A DNA stretch of 40,428 nt from a virus. Both the position numbers and the translations under genes were made by a program. Of this stretch, positions 22,235 through 28,390 are shown piece after piece. How positions within the stretch are numbered: position 1 is the stretch's first letter; every line of letters starts with the position of its first letter. The stretch is from positions 1 to 40,428 of IMG/VR virus record IMGVR_UViG_3300042565_001438; one strand, written 5' to 3'. Below the pieces are notes generated by a model that did no database searches, had not been told where the DNA came from, and saw only the letters and a list, made by a program, of their open reading frames with translations.

Positions 22235-24646
22235 GTGTCTCACGCGACGCAAGAGTTGCTGGCGTTTGTGCGCCAGTTACCGGTGGGGATGGCGTATGCG
22301 CCCATCTACGCCAGGAAGTACGCAATCCAGTCGGGGAAAATTTCAAAGGGCAAGACGCCGCTGGAGAAGTCGCACCATGTGGTGATGACGCCGGCGGATG
22401 TGGCGTTGCAGATCGAGCGCAAGCCGGATGTGTTCCAGGCGGTGGGGGTGTTTACGGGGCCGCGGAGTCAGGGGCTTGTGATCCTTGACGTGGACAGGAA
22501 TCTGGCCAAGTTGCGGAAGAAGTGGGGCGAATCGCTGGAGGGTGCTCCAGTGGTGACGAGCACCAAGGCCAACGCGGCGAAGTTCCTGTATCGCGTCCCA
22601 GAGGCTCTGTGGGGCGAGGTAAGGGGTTTTGGGTTGTCGGATACCGGGGCGGGATACGAGGTCCTCTGGGGCCGTCAGGGGGTCCTCTACGGGGCTTATC
22701 CGGGCTCCAGTGATGGGAAGGCGCCGGAGGGGGCTTACGGGTTCGAGGGGGATCTGGATGCGATTCCAGAGGCTCCTGAGTGGCTGCTGGCAGAGATGCG
22801 GGAGCACGCCGGTAAAGAAATTCAGGATGCGGGGTTTATCAAAAACCGTACGGCGCTGAATTTTTCTGGTCGGGATCCAGCTGAAGTGGCTGAGATTGTT
22901 CAGTCTGCCCTTCGAGTTATCCCTGGGCAGGGTGCGGGTAGCCGGGACCACTGGGTGAAGGTGGGGATGGCGATCCACTCGGAGTTGCCGGACGAGCTTG
23001 GTTTAACGCTGTGGAGTGCGTGGTCGGCTGACGATCCTGAATACTCGGAGGAGTGGGTTGATTCCAACCCGTGTGAGGAGGTGTGGAAGTCGTTCAAGAA
23101 AGGGCCGGTGAGCCTGGGGACGCTGTTCTGGATGGCGGACCAGCAGATGCCGGGGCGGTTGTGGCTGTCGGAGGATTTGCGGAAGGTTGTTGAAAAAGTA
23201 GAAGCTGACAGCGTCACGCGGTTTAGGCAGGTAATCCTGCCGTATGCCGAAGTAATCAAGCGGGCGAAGGAACTCCAGGACTTGGCTAACCCGGCGGAGA
23301 TGGCCCACGCCATGCACGTGCTGGCGCTTGAGGGTGGCTATCGGGATGCGGGGGCGCTTGAGCGGTTGCTGATCAGCCAGATCCAGTATGAGCAGCAGGA
23401 TGATGAGATTGGATTGGACAGGTTCTTGGACAAGGATCTGAAGTTCGAGTACCTGATCCCGGATCTGTTGCCGTGTCCGGGGACGGTGATGGTCCACGGG
23501 GCTGGGGGTGACGGTAAGTCGATGTCGGCTTGGACCATTGCCAAGCATGTGGCGAGGGGGATTCCGTTCTCGGTGCGGGGGGATCTTGTGCCAGTGGAGG
23601 CGGGGCCGGTGTTGATCCTGAATGGGGACCAGAGCGAGGTGCAGGTCCAACAGCAGATGCGGGATCTGGAGTTTCGGCGGACGGATCCAGTGACCGTGGT
23701 GATGGGGTGGGACCTGAACTGGTACTACCGCTTCGTCAAGCTGATCGAGAAGCACCAGCCGAAGCTGGTGATCATCGATTCGATCACGGGGTGCTCCAGG
23801 GGTTCGGCGTTCGATGAGAACAAGAAGGAGTTTGCGGGGCCGATCTACTGGTTAAGCAACAACAACGGGCGGTTGTTCCCGGCCTGCACCATCCTGCTGA
23901 TCCATCACGCCAACAAGACGGGTGGATTCCGGGGCAGCACGGCTATTAGGGACGCTGTGGACGAGGTGTGGGGCCTCAGGAGGCCCGATAAGCGCCAGGT
24001 GGAGCAGGTGGGCTACAACGCCCGTCTGATCACCGTGGAGAAGTCCAGGGCGGGCAGGGACGGCTCCAAGCTGCTGATGAAGCTGGAGCATGACCTGACG
24101 TTCTCGCTGGCGGACTACGTCGAGCTGGACGTGGAGAGTGCCAGTCCGGCCTCGATTGTGGATCGGGTGCTCCAGCGCTTGAGGGCGGCTCATCCGCGGG
24201 CGTTGAGTCGGCAGGACTTGGCGGCTGATCCGCTTTGCGGAGGCAGCGTGTCGGCGATCCAGAAGGCGACCCAGCGCTTGCTGTCGAGGGGGCTGCTGGA
24301 GATGGCTGGAACCAGCCCCAATCCTTCGGGGGGTTCTCCCCTTGTTTTGTTCCAAGCAGTTCTCTCGCGTGGAGAGTGTCAGAAAGTGTGTCCAACTGAG
24401 GCAAAACCCTTGGTAGGACTGGAAAACACAGTTGGACAACCCCCTGACGTGTCCAACTCGTGTCCAACTGGTGCCGAGCAGCTGGACAAGCAGCTGGACA
24501 CTCCTACCCCCTGTCCAACTGTTAAATCCAGTCATACCAATGGATCTGCCCCAGTTGGACACGTTTTGGATGTATCCCCAAGGGCAGAACGCTCGGACGA
24601 GGAGCTGGAGGCCCTGAAAGGGGCGGCCATGGACACCTGGAGTTGA
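22235..24646 (+). CDS. Replicative primase-helicase (PrimPol-like plus RepA-like AAA ATPase)
   Basis: This 803-residue protein starts at a GTG with AGGAG nine bases upstream. Residues 1-200 are a PrimPol-like domain: VGVFTGPRSQGLVILDVDRN with its acidic pair, then VVTSTKANAAKFLYRVP. A linker of the type ending in DPEYSEEW follows. From about residue 400 there is a RepA/DnaB-like ATPase with Walker A GAGGDGKS (422-429), Walker B LVIIDSI (511-517), and FRGSTAIRDAVDEVW. The last 150 residues are a winged-helix-like part (RALSRQDLAADPLCGG) and a disordered tail whose DNA holds the iteron-like repeats. It should unwind DNA and prime synthesis for the family A polymerase. Confidence 0.88.
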   Translation: MSHATQELLAFVRQLPVGMAYAPIYARKYAIQSGKISKGKTPLEKSHHVVMTPADVALQIERKPDVFQAVGVFTGPRSQGLVILDVDRNLAKLRKKWGESLEGAPVVTSTKANAAKFLYRVPEALWGEVRGFGLSDTGAGYEVLWGRQGVLYGAYPGSSDGKAPEGAYGFEGDLDAIPEAPEWLLAEMREHAGKEIQDAGFIKNRTALNFSGRDPAEVAEIVQSALRVIPGQGAGSRDHWVKVGMAIHSELPDELGLTLWSAWSADDPEYSEEWVDSNPCEEVWKSFKKGPVSLGTLFWMADQQMPGRLWLSEDLRKVVEKVEADSVTRFRQVILPYAEVIKRAKELQDLANPAEMAHAMHVLALEGGYRDAGALERLLISQIQYEQQDDEIGLDRFLDKDLKFEYLIPDLLPCPGTVMVHGAGGDGKSMSAWTIAKHVARGIPFSVRGDLVPVEAGPVLILNGDQSEVQVQQQMRDLEFRRTDPVTVVMGWDLNWYYRFVKLIEKHQPKLVIIDSITGCSRGSAFDENKKEFAGPIYWLSNNNGRLFPACTILLIHHANKTGGFRGSTAIRDAVDEVWGLRRPDKRQVEQVGYNARLITVEKSRAGRDGSKLLMKLEHDLTFSLADYVELDVESASPASIVDRVLQRLRAAHPRALSRQDLAADPLCGGSVSAIQKATQRLLSRGLLEMAGTSPNPSGGSPLVLFQAVLSRGECQKVCPTEAKPLVGLENTVGQPPDVSNSCPTGAEQLDKQLDTPTPCPTVKSSHTNGSAPVGHVLDVSPRAERSDEELEALKGAAMDTWS
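24391..24560. repeat. Iteron-like array of GTCCAACTG in the primase gene end
   Basis: Copies of GTCCAACT(G) or its complement lie at 24391, 24429 (reverse), 24451, 24462, 24513 and 24552 (reverse). CAGCTGGAC variants lie at 24479 and 24491. They fall in all three coding frames and both orientations, so protein repetition alone does not explain them. This suggests a binding array, perhaps an origin. Confidence 0.7.
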
Positions 24647-24649
24647 CCG

Positions 24650-24994
24650 ATGAGAGTTCCTAACGTTTTGCTATGGCTGCTCCAGGCGCTGCCCTGGGTG
24701 TACTGGAGACCTCCGATGGCGACTCAGACCAAGCCCAAGCGCGAGCCACGGCCTCCTCGGAGGCCCCGCTTCACCTTCTCGCAGTACCCGATGCCCGAGG
24801 AGGTCCACAGCGTCATCCGCACCACTTGGTACCGCAACGGCAAGACCGTGGAGGTGGACGAGATCCAGGTACTGGAGTGCGCGGATGCCACCGACATCTT
24901 CCACTACGTCTGCGGTGGGGCGCTTCGGCAGGGCTGTGACGTCACGGTGCTGACGACGTACTCACCCGAGGCCTTGGGGGTGCCCCAGTCATGA
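24650..24994 (+). CDS. Small hypothetical protein after primase
   Basis: This is 114 residues from the first ATG (GGAG upstream) or 92 from the ATG at 24716 (GGAG also upstream). The longer form adds a hydrophobic stretch (VPNVLLWLLQALPWVYW) that could be a membrane or signal segment. The core has a basic Arg/Pro-rich region (KPKREPRPPRRPRF) and a beta-rich half (HSVIRTTWYRNGKTVEVDEI). It is not recognised. It lies four bases after the primase and is followed by a hairpin and a terminator. Confidence 0.65.
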   Translation: MRVPNVLLWLLQALPWVYWRPPMATQTKPKREPRPPRRPRFTFSQYPMPEEVHSVIRTTWYRNGKTVEVDEIQVLECADATDIFHYVCGGALRQGCDVTVLTTYSPEALGVPQS

Positions 24995-25000
24995 CCTCAG

Positions 25001-25039
25001 GCAGGTATTAGGTCGCTGCGCCAATCGGCCAATACCTGC
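25001..25039. repeat. Long inverted repeat (GCAGGTATT...AATACCTGC)
   Basis: A perfect 9-base inverted repeat (25001-25009 with 25031-25039), followed inward, after a one-base bulge, by GGTCG with CGGCC (one G-U pair). It forms a 14-pair hairpin with no T-run, 19 bases before a true terminator. It may be a structured RNA or operator. Confidence 0.6.
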
Positions 25040-25057
25040 GATTGTTACAGAGTGTGA

Positions 25058-25085
25058 ACAGGGGGCTCGCGGGTCCCCTGTTTTT
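25058..25085 (+). terminator. Intrinsic terminator after primase unit
   Basis: ACAGGGG, ten-base loop, CCCCTGT, with five T (25081-25085). It separates the primase unit from the second half of the replication operon. Confidence 0.85.
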
Positions 25086-25141
25086 GTGTCACAGTATGGG
25101 AGTTCAACCAAACGGGAGGCGCCTGTCTCCCTAACACACAA

Positions 25142-25378
25142 ATGGACATCCACACCACAATCCCATCCGAGCAGCTAAACAACTGGTTCTTTGCCGTGCG
25201 CTGGGGCCGTATGGCAGTGCAAGAACGCATCGAGCAGCAAGCCAAGTACGGCTGGTCGACCCAGTACGACGACGATGTCGTGTCTCGCCTTGAGTATCTT
25301 GAGTCTTACCTTGAGGTCGAGCACCAGAAGTTCGTCAAGGCCTTGCGTTTGCCTGTGGCAGAGGTGAGCAATGTCTGA
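25142..25378 (+). CDS. Small hypothetical protein
   Basis: The product has 78 residues and is mainly helical: LNNWFFAVRWGRMAVQERIE and RLEYLESYLEVEHQKFVKAL. No family is recognised. It begins the second plus-strand block after the terminator, and its stop overlaps the start of the next gene by eight bases. A short GGGAG/CTCCC hairpin precedes the start; no clear Shine-Dalgarno was seen. Confidence 0.65.
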   Translation: MDIHTTIPSEQLNNWFFAVRWGRMAVQERIEQQAKYGWSTQYDDDVVSRLEYLESYLEVEHQKFVKALRLPVAEVSNV

Positions 25379-25622
25379 GATCCTTCGTGTTGACAGCGTC
25401 GAGGTTGAGGATGACAGGGTCTGTGTTGTTGCTCTGGTGGACGATGCTCTGGTGGCGCAGCCGCAGACTTACTTTGAGCCAGTCGAGTATGGAGCTGCCT
25501 TGTGCAGAGGCGCCTTCTACCTGGATCATGAGGAAGTGATTCCAGAAGACGATGACAGCCTCCGACAGTTCGTCGCCGACCACGTTGGCTACTGGGAAGT
25601 ACTTGACGTTTCAGATTCGTAG
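25371..25622 (+). CDS. Small acidic hypothetical protein
   Basis: The product has 83 residues and is acidic, with strand-like repeats (ILRVDSVEVEDDRVCVVALV) and ending DVSDS. It contains a Cys pair. It is not recognised; acidity suggests an inhibitor or DNA-mimic type but this is only inference. It overlaps the upstream gene by eight bases. Confidence 0.65.
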   Translation: MSEILRVDSVEVEDDRVCVVALVDDALVAQPQTYFEPVEYGAALCRGAFYLDHEEVIPEDDDSLRQFVADHVGYWEVLDVSDS

Positions 25623-25638
25623 CGCTCTGGCACGCTCC

Positions 25639-25869
25639 ATGCGAAATGACGCTGACTATGACGACTGGGAGTACGGGACCGAGCCGATCGAGAAGGACAC
25701 GAGCTGGGTGCCAGCCGGCAGTGTGCTTCACCTGTACTCTCGGTTGCTTCAGCGGTTTCAGGAGGAAGAGACCGTGAATCATGCGCGGCTGGCCGCCCTG
25801 GCCATCACCGAGATTCTCACTCTCCCGCCTGAGACTCTGCTGAGACTCTCTAAAACTTTCGTTCCCTAG
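25639..25869 (+). CDS. Small hypothetical protein
   Basis: The product has 76 residues from the ATG at 25639; the frame is open to 25552 with overlap to the previous gene. It starts MRNDADYDDWEYGTEP and ends in a Leu-rich helix (LAALAITEILTLPPETLLRL). No family or motif is recognised. The start choice is uncertain, since no Shine-Dalgarno is seen before the ATG. Confidence 0.5.
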   Translation: MRNDADYDDWEYGTEPIEKDTSWVPAGSVLHLYSRLLQRFQEEETVNHARLAALAITEILTLPPETLLRLSKTFVP

Positions 25870-25875
25870 TACACT
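25870..25875 (+). promoter_or_regulatory. Promoter -10 box TACACT before HTH gene
   Basis: CTAGTACACT lies 21 bases before the ATG of the HTH gene and uses the same box as the minus-strand promoters. A -35 is not clear. Confidence 0.4.
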
Positions 25876-25896
25876 AACCAAGTTCTTTTTACGACC

Positions 25897-26289
25897 ATGC
25901 TCACACTTCTCTCATCCAAAGACAGCAACCAGCTCCAGGCCTACCTCACCGAGATCGGTACTGCACTGGAGAACCTGACCCAGATCCTGGAGCACGCGCA
26001 GACCGTTGAGGTCGAGGTGGACGCTCCAGTCCGTCAGAAAGCCGTGCAAGTTTCTGACACTCCGAAGTCTCAAGGTAAGACTCGTGTGTCTCGCCGCAAG
26101 AGCAGGAGGGGGCGTAAGGCGCTGACGGTTGAGCAGGTGGCGCACATCAAGGGGGCGCTTCTGCGGGGGCGGACTGGTTTGTCGCTGGCACGGGCGTACA
26201 ACGTGCATCCCACGACGATCAACCACATCAAGCTGGGTAAGACCTGGAAAAATGTTGCTCCAATGGAAACCGGTGAGGTTGTGGCGTGA
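25897..26289 (+). CDS. Helix-turn-helix DNA-binding protein
   Basis: This 130-residue protein has a helical N-terminal half (AYLTEIGTALENLTQILEHA) and a basic linker (KTRVSRRKSRRGRKALTVEQ). A C-terminal HTH follows: VAHIKGALLRGRTGLSLARA, then YNVHPTTINHIKLGKTW. It resembles the DNA-binding part of resolvase-like or NUMOD-type proteins. Its own promoter box and position ahead of nucleotide-metabolism genes suggest a regulator, possibly self-regulating, but this is inferred. It could be the lysogeny or early-gene regulator, as no other repressor candidate was found. Confidence 0.75.
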   Translation: MLTLLSSKDSNQLQAYLTEIGTALENLTQILEHAQTVEVEVDAPVRQKAVQVSDTPKSQGKTRVSRRKSRRGRKALTVEQVAHIKGALLRGRTGLSLARAYNVHPTTINHIKLGKTWKNVAPMETGEVVA

Positions 26290-26801
26290 TTCTGTGTGAT
26301 ACAGAAATACGGGCCCTCTGTAGTGAGGGCCTTGTTACTCCGTATGACCCGAGGCTGGTGAATCCAGCGAGTCTCGATGTGAGACTCGGGTACGAGCTGA
26401 TGGTGGAGATTGCGGATTTTCCCGACATGATTCCGGTGGACATCACTGGGCATACGCAGGCGAATCCGTTTTTGTTGACGCCGGGCGAGTTCGTGCTCGG
26501 TTGCACGCTGGAGACGTTCCGGTTGCCGGTGGATGTGGCGGCGCAGTTTGCGCTGAAGAGCACCCGCGCCAGGCAAGGGCTGGAGCACTTGATGGCTGGT
26601 TACTGCGATCCAGGCTGGACGGGGTCGAAGCTGACGCTGGAGCTGCAAAATGCCCGGCGGATGCACGAGGTGCCGTTGTGGCCGGAGATGCGTATTGGGC
26701 AGTTGGTGTTCCATCGCATGTCGCAAACACCAGCAAGAGATTATTCCATTACTGGACATTACAACCATGACATTTCCGTTCAAGCTGCTAAGTATGTCTG
26801 A
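26286..26801 (+). CDS. dcd: dCTP deaminase
   Basis: This 171-residue protein has the dUTPase/dCTP deaminase fold with its family motifs: NPASLDVRLGYEL, ALKSTRARQGLEHLMAGYCD, PGWTGSKLTLELQN with its Glu, and MRIGQLVFHRM. It converts dCTP to dUTP (or hydrolyses the pair), feeding thymidine synthesis or removing dCTP. The start is a GTG overlapping the stop of the HTH gene (GTGA). The phage has no thymidylate synthase here, so it must use the host's. Confidence 0.9.
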   Translation: MILCDTEIRALCSEGLVTPYDPRLVNPASLDVRLGYELMVEIADFPDMIPVDITGHTQANPFLLTPGEFVLGCTLETFRLPVDVAAQFALKSTRARQGLEHLMAGYCDPGWTGSKLTLELQNARRMHEVPLWPEMRIGQLVFHRMSQTPARDYSITGHYNHDISVQAAKYV

Positions 26802-27021
26802 CTTAGTGAACAAGCCGGCGCATTATGCGGACGGGCGTGCTTTTGAGGTGATTGATGTCATTGAGGATTCTGTGCAGTTTGCGCCAGATCCTGTGCTTGG
26901 TGGGTTGCAGTGGCAGGTGCTGAAGTATGTGCATCGCTGTTGGAACAAGGAAAATCCGCGTCAAGACCTAATGAAGGCCCAGTGGTATCTGACGCGGTTG
27001 ATTGATTCACTGGAGGAATGA
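26794..27021 (+). CDS. DUF3310 protein
   Basis: The product has 75 residues from the ATG at 26794, overlapping the dcd stop. It matches DUF3310: NKPAHYADGRAFEVIDVIED near the N-terminus, LQWQVLKYVHRCWNKENP in the middle, and a helix KAQWYLTRLIDSLEE. It is a common small phage protein of nucleotide metabolism regions and its biochemical role is not established. An upstream ATG at 26767 would overlap dcd more. Confidence 0.85.
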   Translation: MSDLVNKPAHYADGRAFEVIDVIEDSVQFAPDPVLGGLQWQVLKYVHRCWNKENPRQDLMKAQWYLTRLIDSLEE

Positions 27022-27022
27022 C

Positions 27023-27211
27023 ATGGAGAACTACAAGTTTGAGTTTATTCGGGCGGATGAGTCCCAGCAGATTACATTCGTGGTAACTAGCAGGTTTCAG
27101 GCTGTGACGGCTGATCAACTATTGGATGGGTTTGTGGATTTTGCTGCTGGGTGTGGGTTTGCCCGCGAGGCGTTGCTGAACTCCATGCAGCGATGTATAG
27201 AAGAGGGATAA
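27023..27211 (+). CDS. Small hypothetical protein
   Basis: The product has 62 residues, starting MENYKFEFIRADESQQITFV and ending FAREALLNSMQRCIEEG. It has a mixed strand-helix layout and is not recognised. It starts just after the DUF3310 stop, with GGAGGA upstream as Shine-Dalgarno, and its stop overlaps the next gene (TAATG). Confidence 0.75.
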   Translation: MENYKFEFIRADESQQITFVVTSRFQAVTADQLLDGFVDFAAGCGFAREALLNSMQRCIEEG

Positions 27212-27582
27212 TGCCGTTTAATAAACAGCTTCTTCCTATATGCCCCAGCTGTAAAGAGCCGGGGCTTCGTGTAATCGAAACCAGGGTCACCTTAAGCTCC
27301 ACGCGCAGGCGGAGGCAGTGTGACTTCTGTAAGCATCGCGTTACTACGCACGAGGTTAGCGAGCAGTTTTTGAACGAGGCGAAAGACAACGCTTCCGCTT
27401 TGGTAAAAATACGCTCGTGCCTTGGTTACGACGGTGCCAGCAGCAGTAGTAGCAGCAGCAGCAACGACTACGCCCGCTGTTTTGAGTGCGAGTTTGAGGA
27501 TGACAATAAGTGCTCGCTGGGGCTGCCGGAATTTGGTACCAGCGAAGCGGCCGACTGCAACCTTTTTGAAGAAGTTCGATGA
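27211..27582 (+). CDS. NrdR-type zinc-ribbon protein A with second four-Cys module
   Basis: This 123-residue protein's N-terminus CPSCKEPGLRVIETRVTL, then RRRRQCDFCKHRVTTHE is the zinc ribbon of NrdR (two CxxC, Arg-rich centre, TT.E). A poly-Ser linker (eight Ser) follows, then CFECEFEDDNKCSLGLPEF and a further Cys 14 residues after the third: C-x2-C-x7-C-x14-C. NrdR represses ribonucleotide reductase genes through an ATP-cone that is missing here. This looks like a DNA-binding ribbon fused to a second metal site. It overlaps its paralogue by four bases. Confidence 0.78.
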   Translation: MPFNKQLLPICPSCKEPGLRVIETRVTLSSTRRRRQCDFCKHRVTTHEVSEQFLNEAKDNASALVKIRSCLGYDGASSSSSSSSNDYARCFECEFEDDNKCSLGLPEFGTSEAADCNLFEEVR

Positions 27583-27896
27583 CGTGTCCTGTTTGCAACG
27601 GAAAGCGCACCAGGGTGGTTAGTTCGCGTGTCACCGCTGGCGGTGATCGGCTCAAGCGTTACGAGTGTGCGGTCTGTCGGTATCGCTGGGGATCCAGGAA
27701 CGGGACTATTGAGTCTCATCTTGAGAGGTGGACGGAGATGGATTGGCGGGTGCCAGCTGTGGCTGGGGCGTGCCAGCAGTGCGTGCATTACCTGAAGGGG
27801 TTTTGCTCGCTGGGGTTGCCGGAGGCGCGGGATCCTGAGTTTGTTACAGAGTGTGAAGCCCGCGTGGTGCAGGGCGATCTTGCTGTGATACAGTAA
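27579..27896 (+). CDS. NrdR-type zinc-ribbon protein B with second four-Cys module
   Basis: This 105-residue paralogue of the preceding protein has the same two-module order. Residues 3-37 hold CPVCNGKRTRVVSSRV, then RYECAVCRYRWGSR, an NrdR-like ribbon. The C-terminus holds CQQCVHYLKGFCSLGLPEA and a last Cys after 15 residues: C-x2-C-x7-C-x15-C. The shared CSLGLPE core between the two is strong evidence of duplication. Neither has the ATP-cone. The roles are unknown; regulation of nucleotide metabolism or metal-cluster binding is plausible. Confidence 0.78.
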   Translation: MTCPVCNGKRTRVVSSRVTAGGDRLKRYECAVCRYRWGSRNGTIESHLERWTEMDWRVPAVAGACQQCVHYLKGFCSLGLPEARDPEFVTECEARVVQGDLAVIQ

Positions 27897-27924
27897 GCGA
27901 GTTCTAGACCCGCAGGTCAACACC

Positions 27925-28104
27925 ATGATGGAGTTCGAAATCACCTACGCCGATGGCGAGGTGGAGACTGGTTTGTGCTGGGAGGGTATAGATGAACTTC
28001 ATTTTGTTCTTCAACAGGCTTACCGCAACAGCGAACCGATAACGGTGCGATTACTCGATCACGATCCGACGCCGGAGATCATGCCGATTGGGGATATGTT
28101 CTGA
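27925..28104 (+). CDS. Small acidic hypothetical protein
   Basis: This 59-residue protein starts MMEFEITYADGEVETGLCWE and ends PTPEIMPIGDMF. It is acidic with a beta-rich front half. It is not recognised. It lies in a 207-base gap between the zinc-ribbon and basic protein genes, with a stop overlapping the next ATG (TGATG), which supports coding. A TGTGATACAG word lies about 30 bases upstream (27884-27893) and might be promoter or operator DNA. Confidence 0.65.
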   Translation: MMEFEITYADGEVETGLCWEGIDELHFVLQQAYRNSEPITVRLLDHDPTPEIMPIGDMF

Positions 28105-28355
28105 TGTCGGTTAGTGATCGGCGTCCTAATGGGAAGGGGCGGAATTTTACGGTCAATTTGAGGTTGAGTCGGGAGGAAATCGAAGAGGCGAGGAGGTTGG
28201 GGGAGGGGAATGTATCCATGGGGGTGCGGTGGGCGTTGCGTTTTGCGACTAAACGGAAGATGCGGCCCATCACGCTTTCTACGATGCTGAGGTCGGCGGC
28301 TGTGTTGGCTGTCGAGCTTGAGGAACGCGCCAAGAGCGAACCAGATCCCGAATAA
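28104..28355 (+). CDS. Small basic protein, ribbon-helix-helix-like
   Basis: The product has 83 residues. A basic strand region (GKGRNFTVNLRLSREEIEEA) is followed by helices (RRLGEGNVSMGVRWALRFAT) and a helical end (LRSAAVLAVELEERA). The strand-helix-helix order fits ribbon-helix-helix DNA-binding proteins, but I cannot assign it firmly. It sits 35 bases before the DNA polymerase gene. Confidence 0.6.
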   Translation: MSVSDRRPNGKGRNFTVNLRLSREEIEEARRLGEGNVSMGVRWALRFATKRKMRPITLSTMLRSAAVLAVELEERAKSEPDPE

Positions 28356-28390
28356 GTTCGGGCACACTTATTCACACAACGATCCACACC

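Noticed and set aside
25897-26289. Assignment of the HTH protein as the CI-type lysogeny repressor
   Set aside because: Its HTH type and operon position do not resemble CI; it stays a generic regulator, and no clear repressor was found elsewhere.
27430-27470. AGC/AGT triplet repeat as a regulatory microsatellite
   Set aside because: It encodes a poly-Ser linker between two modules in frame; no further structure seen.
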